Notes: generated by a model not told the origin, from the sequence alone. A stretch of 64,000 bases of DNA from Gnetum montanum (GCA_015680685.1 MNCI01023362.1:843710-907709), one strand, 5' to 3'; positions 24,443 to 36,369 are shown, counted from the stretch's first letter. Numbers and translations: made by a program.

Positions 24443-25330
24443 TTGGTTTTTTATATAAATGATGTTGACTTTGTTGAGATTTCACAGGATCTAAATGCTT
24501 CATTTCTTAGCACATTAAATAAGTTAATAGACTATCATCTACAACATGTACTTTTCTTTAAGAATGACAAGGTATGTATGCCAAATTATGATTTCAAATT
24601 AAGGATTTTACATGAGAAGAATACTTATGGTATGGTTAGACTTATAGGTAAGACAAAGATCTATAAGGTTATCACACAAAAACACTTCTAGCCAGGTATG
24701 CAAAATTATGTAAATAGATTTCCTAGTGAGTGTCATCTTTGAAAAAAATTCAAAGGAGAAAAAGGTATTTCTAGTCACTATTTATATTTTCTATTTTTAA
24801 TTCTCCATGAAAGAGTATTTCTATGGATTTGGTATTTGGTATTACAAAGATATAATTTGAACATGATCCTATTTTTGTTGTACTAGATAGGTTTTATAAA
24901 ATGGTACATTTCATTCATTTTAATAGGAATAATGATGCATCTCATATATCTCATTTGTTTTTCTATCATGTTATTTGATTACATGAAATTATTTTAAACA
25001 TTATATGTATTAGAGATGTGAGATTTACAAGTCATGTTTAAAGTTCATTTTGAAAGTTATTAGGTACCAAGTTATCCTTTTTTTACTATCTATTATCCAT
25101 AATGTGATAGACAAACAAAGGTTATAAATAAATCATTACTAAATATTTTGAGATGTCATTATGAAGATAATCCAAATAGATGGGAAAATCTCTTAGCTCA
25201 TGCTGATTTTAGTTGTAATAACTCTTGTCATTCTACCATTGGTAAAAGTTAATTTATAGTGAATTATGGATACTCTCTTGGAATGGTAGATGACTTAAGA
25301 AAATTTGATGATTGTGTTCTTGTTAGTTTA
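24443..25330 (+). pseudogene. Integrase remnant, chromovirus-like copy 1
   Basis: The HHCC zinc-binding region runs across LRILHEKNTYGMVRLIGKTK and the stop-interrupted PGMQNYVNRFPSECHL (24597-24740). The catalytic core follows: a VVLD-like stretch near 24880, then YYPQCDRQTKVINKSLLN-like residues near 25090-25140 (with a stop), matching the gypsy block YHPQTDGQTEVVNRSL, then NPNRWENLLAHADFSCNNS (25170-25225). Ty3/gypsy of the chromovirus type is the best fit. I could not recognise a chromodomain; 25400-25800 is a degraded C-terminus. Confidence 0.8.
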
Positions 25331-25859
25331 GATTTTGTGTAAGGCATGTAGGCCTTGCATAAGAATGTGAAGGCTTTTTTCTAGTAAGAATGGATAAGAG
25401 AAAGATGAAATTTGAAACTGATAACTATGTTTGACCTTATTTGGGTAGGAAGATACCAAGGAATGTAAACTATTCCAATCTTAAATCAAGAATTGGCCTA
25501 TTTCATATCAAACCAAAGTTAAATAACAATACATATGACCTTGATATCCATAATGATTTACATTTTTCTTGTGTTTTTAATATTTGAGACCTAACTCAAT
25601 ATCATGAAAAGGTACTTGCATCAAATTTTTAGGACATTGAGAAGGCTCTAGAATATCCAATTAAAGATGCATCTTCAGGCAGGTCTAGGAAGTCAATTTT
25701 TCTATAAGCAAGAGAGAATGTTGAAATAACAAGACGAAATAGAGATAAGTAACTAATCGATTGGAATTATGAGGAGCTAGAGAATGCATTATTGATTTAA
25801 GAAAATGATTTGGATATGTGGGGCCTTTATACCATCCCAGATGTTAAATCTACTTTAGT

Positions 25860-26690
25860 CCAAGTATCCTTTTAATAGTGAGAAAGATGACAACGAAATT
25901 GTCTCATCTATTTAATGTATTCCATATTCTCAGTCTCCTTAGAAGTCGTTGGATTTAAATAACTACATTTAATATTTATTTCAAGTTTAATTGTAATATT
26001 TATATGTAATAAAAAAGTATCTACAAGGCCATTAAAAGTTGTAGGGAATTGTAGTCTACAACTAAAAGTGACTATGAGTCACAATCTACTATAGTTACTC
26101 ATCGAATGAAAATTTTCTTATATGTTACCTTCTATAGTGGATTATGAAACTAATGTGATTACAAAATGCAATGATTTGAGAGTGTGAGCCACAAAATAGT
26201 CATAGTTAATGACTTGTGAGTTCTTGGTTGTTACAATCTACTAGATGCAAGGTGTTGCAACCTACAAATAGATGCAATCTTTAAAAAATCAAAATTTTAA
26301 AAGGCATAAATTTTGAGAGATAGGTGAATTTGTACTTGAGGCTATATAAAGAATAGTGATTCTTATAAGGTACTTGGGTCCTATTAACCATAACATTAGG
26401 AACTTTTGAAAGAAGAATAGTGTCTTAATATCCCTTCAAGTTTTCTCATCTTGTGCATTTTTTCTTGAACATTATAAGAGTGAGAGAGGATTATCTCACG
26501 TGTTGTTCAAAATCAATTTTTATGTTCTACTTTTAGAATTTATACTCTAATTTTTTATACAAAATTATAAAGTATTCTTTTTTATTCATATTTTATTCTT
26601 TTTTGATTCCATTAAAGTTGATCTCTAAGGGAATAGAGTACTTGTTGTGTTTATCTTCTACACTAGATTCGTTTTAGAGCATTTGGTTTC
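25860..26690 (+). repeat. LTR-like block shared between two tandem chromovirus-like copies
   Basis: The only non-coding block between the end of copy 1 pol and the gag leader of copy 2. TATA box CTATATAAAG at 26341-26350. Upstream of it are many words like TTGTAGTCTACAAC (26049), TGACTATGAGTCACAATC and GTTGCAACCTAC. It ends near GCATTTGGTTTCTAGAAC (26677), the decayed primer site. One block serving as 3' LTR of copy 1 and 5' LTR of copy 2 fits unequal recombination between LTRs. Confidence 0.5.
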
Positions 26691-26904
26691 TAGAACAATT
26701 AAGCCATTGAGATACAATTTTTTTAGTTAAATCGTTGAGTTTGTTAATTTTCATTTTACTCTAATTTTTTAATTATATGAAAATTTCAATATGGATTTCA
26801 TTCTCTTCTACTCTTCTTAGGATTTGAGAAAATTTCTTTAACTTAGAATTGAGATTGATTAAATTACATTTTGATAATTTTTCTAACTTTTTACATCCAT
26901 CAAC

Positions 26905-28250
26905 TTGATTGAGCAAGGGTATATTTCATTTTACTTTAAAATTACTAAAATTAATTTTTGGTATATATTACATTTTATCAAAACTCAAAAAATGATTGGT
27001 TATGACTCTTTTTATTATTATTGTGAGTTTTTAATTTCCTATTGTAGGTATTTTGAATCTTGGTTAAATTTCATCATGACAACCAAAAAGAAGACTATTA
27101 AATCTCTTGATAATGATACAAAAGAGATGAAGAGGATTTTCAATTAATATATGAAAAACTTTAGAAGCTAAAAGAAGATAAGGATAAAAAGCAACCATCT
27201 TTAAGAAGATGTAAGAAACATGTGAAGTCTATGGTTTATTTCTCCAATGATCATCATTTAATGCTTGATTTGGAAGATGATATCCTCATTGATCTTAACG
27301 ACTTTGAAGATGTGGACAAAGATAAAGAAGTTAAGATGCATCATTCTTTAAGAGTTGTGCATCAGCTAAAAATGTCAAGTATTTCAAGTGTAAGGAATAT
27401 TAATCTTCTTTAAAGATAACATGGAAAAATTAACAAAGAAATGAAGATCACTCTTGCTAATGCCTTTAGACATGTTACAAGGATGCCATATCTTAAGGTC
27501 AAAATCTTTAATGTTATGAAAGGTACTAGTTCCTACTTGGCTCAGGACTATTAATAAATATTTTAAATGTGAATATGATCATGAGAAATAAAAAGTATCA
27601 TATACTAAAAAAAAATTGGAGGTTATGATATAAATTTAGTGGAAAAGATAAAGTTATGCTTATGTGATCAAACATGCCTCACCCATCAAAGATTCATTAC
27701 TTATACGATATTTATTTAAAAAAAGTTATGATAAGCCCCACCATATGAGAGAAGTAATCTAAAGGTTTGAATATTTGAAATAAGGATACAAAATATCATA
27801 GACTACTACTTAAAAATTTTGCAATTTTTTTCATCAATTAAAACTACAATGGTATGAGTATAAATAAGCCCCAAATTTCCTAGCTACACTTAATAGAGAG
27901 TCTTATTAAGAACTTACATTTTATGAAGGCTAACATTTACATAAGGCATATGAGTTATCATTAAAGGTTCAAAAGAAGCTACAAGGATATCATAAAGTAG
28001 TCCAATAGATTATTTAAAGATTAGAGATTCCAAACTTGTCAAAAAGATGAAGTGGAATTCAAGGAAAATAATCCTAAGAAACATAAATGATAAAACACAA
28101 AATATAATTGTAGCATGTTTTTCATGAAGGATTCATCCAAGGAAAAAGATGTTGGTAAGAGCTAATGCTACTATTTTGGAGAAATGATTCATAAGCAATG
28201 ACAATGTAAGAAGCCTAAAGCCTCCAAAGAAAAGGAACTTTAAATGATAA
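26905..28250 (+). pseudogene. Gag remnant, chromovirus-like copy 2
   Basis: Parallel to 21000-22330: MTTKKKTIKSLDNDTKEMKR at 27077 aligns with MEFEKKIIQSYTRDMKEMNG of copy 1, and a decayed zinc knuckle (Y-YFGEMIHKQ, then a stop, then QCKK) lies near 28165-28210. The frame is broken at many points. Confidence 0.65.
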
Positions 28251-28336
28251 AGAAGAATTCTATATAGTTTGCATGCCAAGCTATACCTAATTTACCTCAG
28301 ATTGAAGATATCGCTTAATTCATTTGTTTAACTTTC

Positions 28337-28819
28337 ATGGTAAATGTTCATGTTAAGAATCCTAATATAAATATACTTTTTAGAATTGAGGCTAGAACTT
28401 TATGTAGTGATTTATGGATTCATATTCTTCTTGATGTTGGAGTTAAAAAAAATGTGATATCTATTGAGGCTATTCAAAGATTAGGCCTATTCAGATTTCT
28501 ACATCCAAGATCCTATAACATTTATTAGCTTTGTAAAGATCACTATCAATAAGTATAAGAGAAATTAATTTTTCCTTTCAGAATTGGTTTTTTTATCATG
28601 ATAAGATATCTTTTAATATTCTTATAATTGATTATGTTGATATAATTCCTATTAAACCTTGAAACTTTAATAACATGACTACTTTTGATGGAAGTAAAAA
28701 TAATTGATTCATATTTAGGTTAGATGACATTCACAAATTAATTTCCATGTCTTTGCAATAAATTAAGAAAAATGTTTCTACTAATTTTTCTATGTTATTG
28801 AGTGAACAAGAATATGTTT
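28337..28819 (+). pseudogene. Protease and start of RT, chromovirus-like copy 2
   Basis: MVNVHVKNPNINILFRIEAR then WIHILLDVGVKKNVISIEAI is the protease with D-V-G replacing D-[ST]-G. The sequence then follows copy 1 to TGAACAAGAATATGTTT and stops at the N (28820). Confidence 0.65.
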
Positions 28820-28820
28820 N

Positions 28821-29114
28821 CAATTTGAGAGCAATTTACTAACCTACCTTTGAAGCTCCTCCCTCAATTTGGAGTAATCTAGTAGGCTCTCTTATTTTGT
28901 ATGGTTATCCTTTATATAAAGTCTATTTGATGTTGAATAGACCTCATAGGAAGAAGTCATACCAATTTACCCTTGAACACATTAGTAAATTCTTATGCCA
29001 AATGTTTTACTACTATTAGAAGCTTACTTTCTTACATGTTTTTACATGTTACAATTGTTGACATAATGATGAAATCATGTCCAACTTGTTCATGTGCTTA
29101 AACATATTCTTGTT
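28821..29114 (-). pseudogene. Misplaced contig: inverted piece of pol, chromovirus-like copy 2
   Basis: This N-bounded block matches copy 1 only when reverse-complemented. Its reverse complement shares ATGATTTCATCATT, GAACAAG, and a run around GTGTTCAAGGGTA with 22990-23195. Its right-end 15 bases are the exact reverse complement of the 15 bases left of the N at 28820, so it belongs there in the opposite orientation. It encodes the protease-RT connector. Confidence 0.85.
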
Positions 29115-29115
29115 N

Positions 29116-30060
29116 TTAGATGGGTTGTATGAGTGATTAGTCATGCTATTTAGGCTAACTAATGCTCCTACTACTTTTATAAAGTTAATGCAAGATATTC
29201 TAAGAGAATTTATTGGTGAATGTTCCATTTTTTTTGGATGATATTATTGTTTATGATTCCAATTATGGTGAGCATTTACAACATTTGAAAAAAATATTTT
29301 TAAAATTATATGATGCTCAACTAGTGGTAAATATAAAAAAATGTCACTTTATTAGAAGAAAAATTGTGTATTTAGGTCCTATTATCTGGAGAAACAAAAG
29401 TAAAGATAGAGCCTAGTAAGATGAAGACAAAAGAAAATGGTCTTTGGTCAAGAATGTTAGAGAGGTGAGATCTTTCCTTGGATTATATAGTTTTTGCATG
29501 AGATTTATTGGACATTTCAGTTCTATTTCATGATCAATGCTTTCTTATTTGAAACAAAGTAAAAATTTTATGTGGAGTAATGAGTAAGATAAATCGTTCC
29601 ATATGTCAAAAGAAAAAAAATTGTAGTGCTCCAAAGGTTGTCATTTGAAACTTTTCTAGAATTTCTAAAGTAGAGGTAGATGCAAGTGGAGTTTTAGTCA
29701 GTTGAGTTTTATTCCAATAAGGTAAGCCCATTGCATTTTTTTCAAGGAAGCTAAATGAGTTATGGTAAAAAATAGTATCTATGAAAGGGTATTATATCCT
29801 ATACTTCATGCTATTAAACATTGGAGACATTACTTGTTGGGAAATAAATTTTCACTTTGAGTGATCATAATTCATTGTAATTCTTAAGTTCACAAAATAA
29901 GTTAACTACCAAGAATATGAAATCAATAGAATATCTCTAAGATTTTCATGTTTTTTTGAAGTGTAGAATTTGAAAAAGTAATATGGTAGTATATGCTCTT
30001 TCTAGGATTCATGTGGTAACTCATATCATGTGCATAAGCATAGGGTATTAAGGCCTTCAC
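29116..30060 (+). pseudogene. RT C-terminus and RNase H region, chromovirus-like copy 2
   Basis: LTNAPTTFIKLMQDIL-like residues, then FLDDIIVYDSNYGEHLQHL (29225-29285, keeping the DD of the RT active site) and VVNIKKCHFIRRKIVYLG (29323-29375). The connector VREVRSFLGLYSF-like stretch leads into RNase H with VEVDASGVL near 29670. Better preserved than copy 1 at the RT catalytic box. About 250 bp of the RT middle are missing next to the N. Confidence 0.75.
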
Positions 30061-30099
30061 TTCTTTGTATATAGATTATTTTAACTTTGGTGAGTTTTG

Positions 30100-30900
30100 G
30101 AAGCATCTCAATGGGTTTTTAATTAGTAGAGTGGATGGCTTAATAAAACATAATCTATAGCATGAACTTCTCTTCAATAATGGTAAGGTACATATTTGAA
30201 ATTATGATTTCAAGATAAGAATTTTACATAAGAAGTATACTTGTGTTATGGTTAGATATATAGGAAAGATAAAAATTTATTAGCTTATTGCAAATAAGAT
30301 TCATCTAGCTAGGTATGAAAAATGATATAAATAAATTTATTAAAAAGTTTCATATTTAACCAAAATTTATAGAAAAATGTATTTCTAGTTAATATTTACA
30401 TTTTGCCATTTTTCATGCTCCATCGTAGAGTATTATATGCATTTTTTATGTGGTATCCCAAAGAAACTCTTTAAAAATGATTTTATTTTGTTGTACTGAA
30501 TGACTTTTCTAAAATGTTAGATTTCATTGCTTGTAAATTAAGTAATGAAGTAAATCATGTAGCTCATTTGTTTCATGTTGTTAGATTACATGAAATTCAT
30601 TTAAACATTGTAAGTGATAGAGATGTATGATTCACAAGTTACTTTTCAAGGTTATTATGTAATTTATTAGTTACCAAGTTATTCTTTTCAAGTTCTTATC
30701 ATTCATAAATTCATGGAAGAAAAGTTGTGGATAAATCATTGTTAAAGATTTTTAGATGTATTTGTGAATATTAGCCAAATAGATGAAAAAATCTCTTATC
30801 TTATGATAAATTTAGGTACAATAACTCTTATCATATCAAAAAATGGTAAAAGTTCATTTAAGATGAATTATTAGTATTCTCTTAGAATGGTAGACGACTT
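30100..30900 (+). pseudogene. Integrase remnant, chromovirus-like copy 2
   Basis: Aligns with 24460-25320 of copy 1: a zinc-binding region with ILHKKYTCVMVRYIGKIK near 30220, core residues near 30460-30660, and an NNSYH-type end near 30830. Stops occur about every 20 codons. The element ends near 30900 with no convincing LTR. Confidence 0.65.
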
Positions 30901-31072
30901 TGTATTAGCCTAATCGTATGGTGATGGAAAGAGGAACATGTAACACTTCACCACTTTGTGGATTGATTTTAATGTAACACTTCACTATCTTTAAATATTA
31001 ATGTGGCTTATTTTAGTTATTCCTTGAGTGGAGATGACATGATGAAAAAATGGATGGACTCCTCACTAGTTA

Positions 31073-31646
31073 TGATGTCTTGTCCCTGGATGTCATGGCA
31101 AATGTCAAATATATGTTATATTAGAAATTATGCATAAGAAGACAATATGCCAAACATCAAATATATGTAACATTCAACATTATGTGTAAAGGAAATATTA
31201 GAGAAAGTGTAGAAGGAGAAAGGAAAAAAATGCTTTATTTATATAGAATAGAGTATTTGGATCATGCTCTAAGAGTGTTCCTTATAATTTTCTTCCTTCA
31301 ACATCTATTCCTTAGAAGTAATCTAGCACTACCACCACAATTAGGCCTATAACTCGACCAGAAGGAATGGCTAATCCACTTCCTGTCCTACTTCACCTAG
31401 CTCATGTAACTTGCCTATACTAGCTCTAGCACTCCATGCTTGGCAAAAACTCTAAGCCTAGGAATAAATGCCTTAGGTCAAATTCTTAACGGTCACCTTG
31501 AGAGACACATCTATTACTACAATGCACCCTTTCGAGTCTCAATTACAACTACCCTTTCGGGTCTTATTACAATAATCATAACACTTGTTATGAAGAGGCA
31601 CCCTATTTATTATGTAGTAGCATCATTTAGGAATGGGGATGTGACA
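31073..31646 (-). repeat. 3' LTR, partner of 4731-5303
   Basis: 574 bp. On the minus strand it starts TGTCACATCCCC at 31646 and ends near 31073. It aligns throughout with 4731-5303. The GGGTCTTATTACAATAATC and GAGTCTCAATTACAACTACC words inside (31520-31580) form a short tandem repeat. Confidence 0.7.
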
Positions 31647-31880
31647 ATATACCCCCCTTAGGTTTTGTTCATCCTTGAATGAGTCCACATTCACTATATT
31701 TTTCTAGCTCTAGTGCTTCTATTATGTTGCCATGCTCTAGTAATTTAATTTCTTCTTCGAACTTGAAGTTGTTTCTTGCTTATTCTAAAAATAAGATATA
31801 TGTGAGAAAAATATATAGAAGATTAAATATTACTTTCTTGATACTTCATTTTCTAAGATAATGACAAGATGTGAATTAAA
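31647..31880 (-). other. Polypurine tract and end of the coding region of the 31-kb element
   Basis: CCTAAGGGGGGTATAT (31647-31662, minus strand) directly precedes the LTR and is a typical polypurine tract. Before it the minus strand reads FKFEEEIKLLEHGNIIEALE (about 31700-31770), probably the last residues of a gypsy pol. The element is truncated beyond 31880. Confidence 0.6.
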
Positions 31881-32089
31881 GATCTACAAACCACTAATTA
31901 CCAATGCTAACCATGGTCACACAAAGTGCAACTCGTATTTCATTACCCAAGCGAAGCTAGGGCAAATCCTTTATTTCCAACTTTCACTACTTTAGATATT
32001 TTACTTATCTAATTAAAATATAAATTAACAAAGAATAAAATAATAATATTTATTAAAAGTAAGGATGAGATACTTCCTGATCTTAATCA

Positions 32090-33190
32090 ACCTTATGAAT
32101 TGATGGAAGTAACTATAATTCTCCCATAAGTGGTATATTATTGGATGGTTTTGTATGGGCTGGCAAGGATTTATCTTGATTCTTCTTAACTTCTTCTTTA
32201 GAAATTAACTTTAGTAATTTGGTAACTTGGAAGAATCAAGCATCATACCAAATATAATCCAGGATCTCAATGAAGAATTTTGTTGACACATCCACATTAA
32301 TCATAGTAGAGTAATTAATAAACTATGGTTCATGATGGGCACTATCCATGAACAACATCTATTCTTGAATTCTACAATCTAATTTATCTTTTGAAGATTC
32401 AAAATAAGTAGAATATGCACTAGCCAATGGAATTTCATGTTGAATTGATGGAAATATCTTCTTCAAATTAGGTTCATCTTCCAAAGATTCTTTTACATAT
32501 CCATATTTTAAGAATTGATAAACATGACTTCCAACTTTTGCATTGAAGTCTCCACAAAGAATAAATGGAACTAGATCAGTATAACTTAGGAATAACTTAT
32601 TCTTCAAAATTTCTTCTATTTTCTTAATCAAGTATTCTCCTTAACATATTTTGAGATCTAGACATCTTGATTTGGCAATTAAATTTATGTTGATTGCACA
32701 TACACATCTTCTTGATAGATGGACTTTTAGAATCACCACCAAGCCTATGTGATTTTTTTTTGAAATATTAACTATTCTTTCTTTTCCATGATTTGAAGTT
32801 TTGAAATTTAAAAAATCATATTTTCTAAACTCCATTCAAATCTTTGTACTAATTCAAACTTTGCTTCTTTATAAAAGATTACATAATCATCCATGTTGTC
32901 ATTTTTGTAATAGGCTACTCTATATGGCTCAAAAGAAGAACTACCACAAGAACCTTTGTGCTTATAAATACCTTTGTATTCCATCTTTTCCAAGTTTGGT
33001 TGGAATTGGTATAGAAACTCCCATGGTAAGACTTCTTGTAGGAATAAGACATCAACATCCAAATCTTGTAACTTTGCTAAAATGCATGGATATCAATATT
33101 CATGCTAATCTAATACCCATGGTGGACATAACAAATGTTGCTTCTTACTCGCTAAGAATCTTGTAAGCACATAGTATGTTGTAACTTTCA
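32090..33190 (-). pseudogene. CCR4-type deadenylase pseudogene (endonuclease/exonuclease/phosphatase fold)
   Basis: A host-gene relic. CCR4-type enzymes shorten mRNA poly(A) tails in the cytoplasm. The minus strand shows the EEP domain in order: SYNIL (33172-33187), DVLFLQEV (33030-33055, metal-binding Glu), YKGIYK, VIFYK, a VCAININL strand near 32700, LCGDFNA (about 32540-32562), LASAYS, ILDYI (about 32250) and MGELQLLP near 32110. About 360 residues are covered with no intron-like gap, which suggests a retrocopy, since plant CCR4 genes are interrupted. It carries frameshifts and stops. The catalytic SDH near the C-terminus has become SNN (about 32140). No poly(A) tail or target duplication is visible. 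It is CCR4-like or Angel-like; I cannot name the subfamily. Confidence 0.8.
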
Positions 33191-33500
33191 TTCTCATTCT
33201 TAAGTTATCCTCTGCATCATTTCTTTTCATTTGTATCATACATCTTGTGGAAATGAGATTATGACTCTCCATGTTGTTCTACCATATGTTTTGATTGCAA
33301 GATGAATTGATATACATCTTGAACACCATTCTATTTCATCAACTAATTCTCAACTGATACAACAACTAATTCATTATCTAATAATCAACTTGATATTGAT
33401 ACATTCTTTAACTAATTTGGTAATATTTAACTACATTATCTAATTTTAGTAATATTAACTGCATTATCTAAATCTCTTATTATCCTTTCTACCACCCTTA
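33191..33500. other. Unassigned AT-rich stretch
   Basis: May include the 5' leader of the CCR4-like pseudogene. Short direct repeats of TAATATTTAACTACATTATCTAA type occur at 33421-33470. Nothing else recognised. Confidence 0.3.
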
Positions 33501-34100
33501 AGACACTCACTCTAGCAATGTAACTATGGACATGCCATAGGGATCTTAAGGCTATCTATAAAGGTTATTTTTGCAATAAGGCTTAATTAGTTATCCTTAT
33601 GTTATCAAATTTTAAGGTATAGTTCCATAATATCATTGACTTATTGGGTAATTGGATGATAAATATAAGTTCACCATTGAGTTCATAAGGGTGAAAAATG
33701 TTGAAAATGACTATTCATATGTTGAAAATGAACATCATATGCTCAAGTTACACTAAAAATTAAATTTTTGAGGGTCTCCAAGCACTATATTGGGTAAGGG
33801 ATAAAAACTAATTTTTAGGATTCTATGGGATGGATGTAACTAATTCTGTGGGATGGATATAACTTTACCATTATGTCTAGAAGGTTAAAATCTATTGAAA
33901 ATGACTATTTGTTTATTGAAAAAGGCTTCTAAAATCAAAATTTATGGCTTCTAAGGTCAAGGAACTTTGGTGTGAAAGATGAGACTTCCCAAGAGGTCAT
34001 CCATCCCTATACTACTCCAGAATGAGCACACTTAATTATGGAGCTTTTATCCTTGTAGCTAGTAGGACATCAAATTATATTTTTTAAAATTATCTTTGCA
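33500..34100 (+). repeat. Dispersed repeat block, direct copy of 42900-43450
   Basis: Runs of near-identity to 42900-43450 include GTTGAAAATGAACATCATATG type words (33720-33740), TTTACCATTATGTCTAGAAG (33856-33876) and ACTACTCC (34012). No ORF. Both copies are followed by A/T-rich sequence, a GGTGG-rich stretch and then 45-bp tandem arrays, so the block belongs to a larger repeat unit of about 1.7 kb. Type of element unknown. Confidence 0.65.
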
Positions 34101-34372
34101 TGTTATTATTTTCAAGTATGTTTGATGATGGATATTTTGAATTTTTCATCATTTAATGAAAATTTCCAAATTTATGTCATTTGACAAAAATTTTTCCATT
34201 ACCATTAGGGCCAAAATGATGGTAGGTGTAGGGTGATGGTAGTAGCTATGGTGGCTTGGGTGGTGCAAGGTGATGGTGCTAAGTGCTAGGTGGTTGGGTG
34301 GCATGTTGAGAGTGCAATGGTGGTTGAAGTCTATGTAGGGGAGGAGGTTGTGCTAGGCAACATGGCCTAAGC

Positions 34373-35218
34373 CTGCATGGCCTCTTTTCCAGGGCTTGTG
34401 TGACCCTCTTCAGAGCCTACAAAACCCATCTTAGGGCTTGTGAAACCCTTTCCTAGGCTTGCGTGGCCCCTCATAGGGATCACAAAACCCTTCTCAAGGC
34501 TTTCATGACCCTTTTTAGGGCCTGTGCAATCCAAAATGGGATCTATGTGGCCAATGATAGATGGGTGTGGTTCAAGTACNTAGGAACCCCTAGTGCTCCA
34601 TGGGCACCAATGTCTTTACCAATCATAGGCATCCCTAGTGTTCCATGGGCATAGACAACACCACCAATCATAGGCATCCTTAGGACTCCCTAGTTACCAT
34701 TGATGTTGTGGATCACAAGCATCCCTAGCATTCCACGAGCACCAACAACATCACCAATCATATGTATCCTTGGCACTCCATGGGCACCAACAACATCACC
34801 AATCATAGGCACCCTTGGTGCTTTGATGGCATTTATGGCACCACCGATCATAGGCACCCTTGGCACTTTGCAAGTACTGATGACACCACTGATCATAGAA
34901 ACCCCTAGTGCTCCATGGCAACTAATGGCCCCATTAATCATAGACACCCTTGATACCCTTCAATGCCATCTATCATTGGCCACATAGACCCTTGCATGGA
35001 TCATGTAGGACGTACTTGAACCACACCCATCTATCATTGGCCACATAGATCCCATTTTGGATTGCACAGGCCCTAAAAAGGGTCATGAAAGCCTTGAGAA
35101 GGGTTTTGTGATCCCTATGAGGGGCCACGCAAGCCTAGGAAAGGGTTTCACAAGCCCTAAGATGGGTTTTGTAGGCTCTGAAGAGGGTCACACAAGCCCT
35201 GGAAAAGAGGCCATGCAG
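34373..35218. repeat. 207-bp perfect inverted repeat around a 45-bp minisatellite (scaffolding artefact)
   Basis: Arms 34373-34579 and 35012-35218 are exact reverse complements, and each ends at an N (34580 and 35219). The segment between holds about nine units of 45 bp (a representative piece is ACCAATCATAGGCATCCCTA), which keeps both strands open and gives spurious ORFs. Flipping 34581-35218 makes its end coincide with the left flank, so the contig was inserted backwards. The arm sequence is itself built from 35-40-bp units of the type AGGGCTTGTGAAACCC. Confidence 0.85.
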
Positions 35219-35219
35219 N

Positions 35220-36300
35220 TTCTACCTCAATTGTTGCTTGAGTAATTCTAGGCCCTAGTACTATGCCTTCTTGGACCATTAAATGGCTTTTTTTTTCCAA
35301 TTAAGATTTATTTCAACACATCTTTTTAGTACTTGCTCAAGGCAATCTAGGGCTTGTTCAAATGTAGTCCCATAGGTAGAGAAGTCATCCATAAATGCCT
35401 CTACCTTGCTACCAATCTACTATTAAAAAAATACTAAGGACTAGGTGTTGGAATGTTGTAGGGGCATTGCATAGACCGAATGGCATCCTGCAATATGAAA
35501 AAGTCATCCTGAATGTTGTTTTGGACTAATCGTCAGGGGTAATCTAGATTTTGTTATAGCTACTATAACCATCCAGGAAGCTATAATAGAAATGCCCAAA
35601 TATAGTGTCCAATATTTGGTTCACAAATGACAATTAAAAATGATCTTTAAATGTTTTCATATTCAAAAACCTAAAGTTGATGCAGACTAATCACTTACCA
35701 CCTTTCTTTGATACAATTACGAGTGGGCTAATCCACTCACTATCCATGATGGGATAGATGAACCTCACCTAGAGAATTTTTTCTATTTCTTGTTTGACAA
35801 CTACTTCAACTTGGGGTTCAGCCACCTCTGCAGCTATCTTCTTAGCTTCATGGCTGGGTTAGCATGGATATGACGTTAGCATATCCTTGGATCAATTCCA
35901 CTCAACTCAAGATATGACCAAGTAAAGGCTATTGGCCACTTTTTGACCACCTTCAATAGCTTGTCATTTTATTCAGGAGCAAGATTCACATTGATGATAA
36001 CTGACTTTCCATTATTTAAAAATGCATACTTCATGTTAGCTAGTAGAGTTTTTAATTATAGAGTCTCTTACTTAAAATTATCAAGGATTTCCAACTCTCC
36101 CCAATAGGTATTATCATCTTCATCATTAGCGAGTTCGTGATGAACTTGCTCAAGTTCATCCATGCCTTTAACGTAGGCACATGTGAGGCTCTTAGTAGGT
36201 TCCATGTATAGTGTGTTACTATTAGAGTCAGTTGTCAACCACTAGGTGTCCTCCTATTTTGTGGTTGCTATATACATGCACTTTTGGATATCATTGTGAA
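35220..36300 (-). pseudogene. Reverse transcriptase remnant, Athila-like copy 2
   Basis: Minus strand, in order: ELSGIDPRIC (about 35890, the Athila-type block ahead of RT), LNPKLK, SIPSWIVSGLAHS-like residues, CHSVYAMPLQHSNT where the other frame gives CRMPFGLCNAPTTFQ (35445-35495), and AFMDDFSTYGTTFEQALDCL (35340-35398), the catalytic FMDDFS box of this lineage, intact. The ORF stays recognisable (GPRITQATIEVE) up to the N at 35219, where pol is cut off by the scaffold join. RNase H and integrase are missing from this assembly, not necessarily from the genome. Confidence 0.8.
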
Positions 36301-36369
36301 CACTAATTACATGCTTTGATGAATGTACTTTTAATGGTCCAAATTTTCTTCATGCAATTGCACCTATTA

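Noticed and set aside
34690-34987. Overlapping ORFs on both strands (85 and 95 codons)
   Set aside because: They are a by-product of the 45-bp tandem repeat, whose period is a multiple of three.
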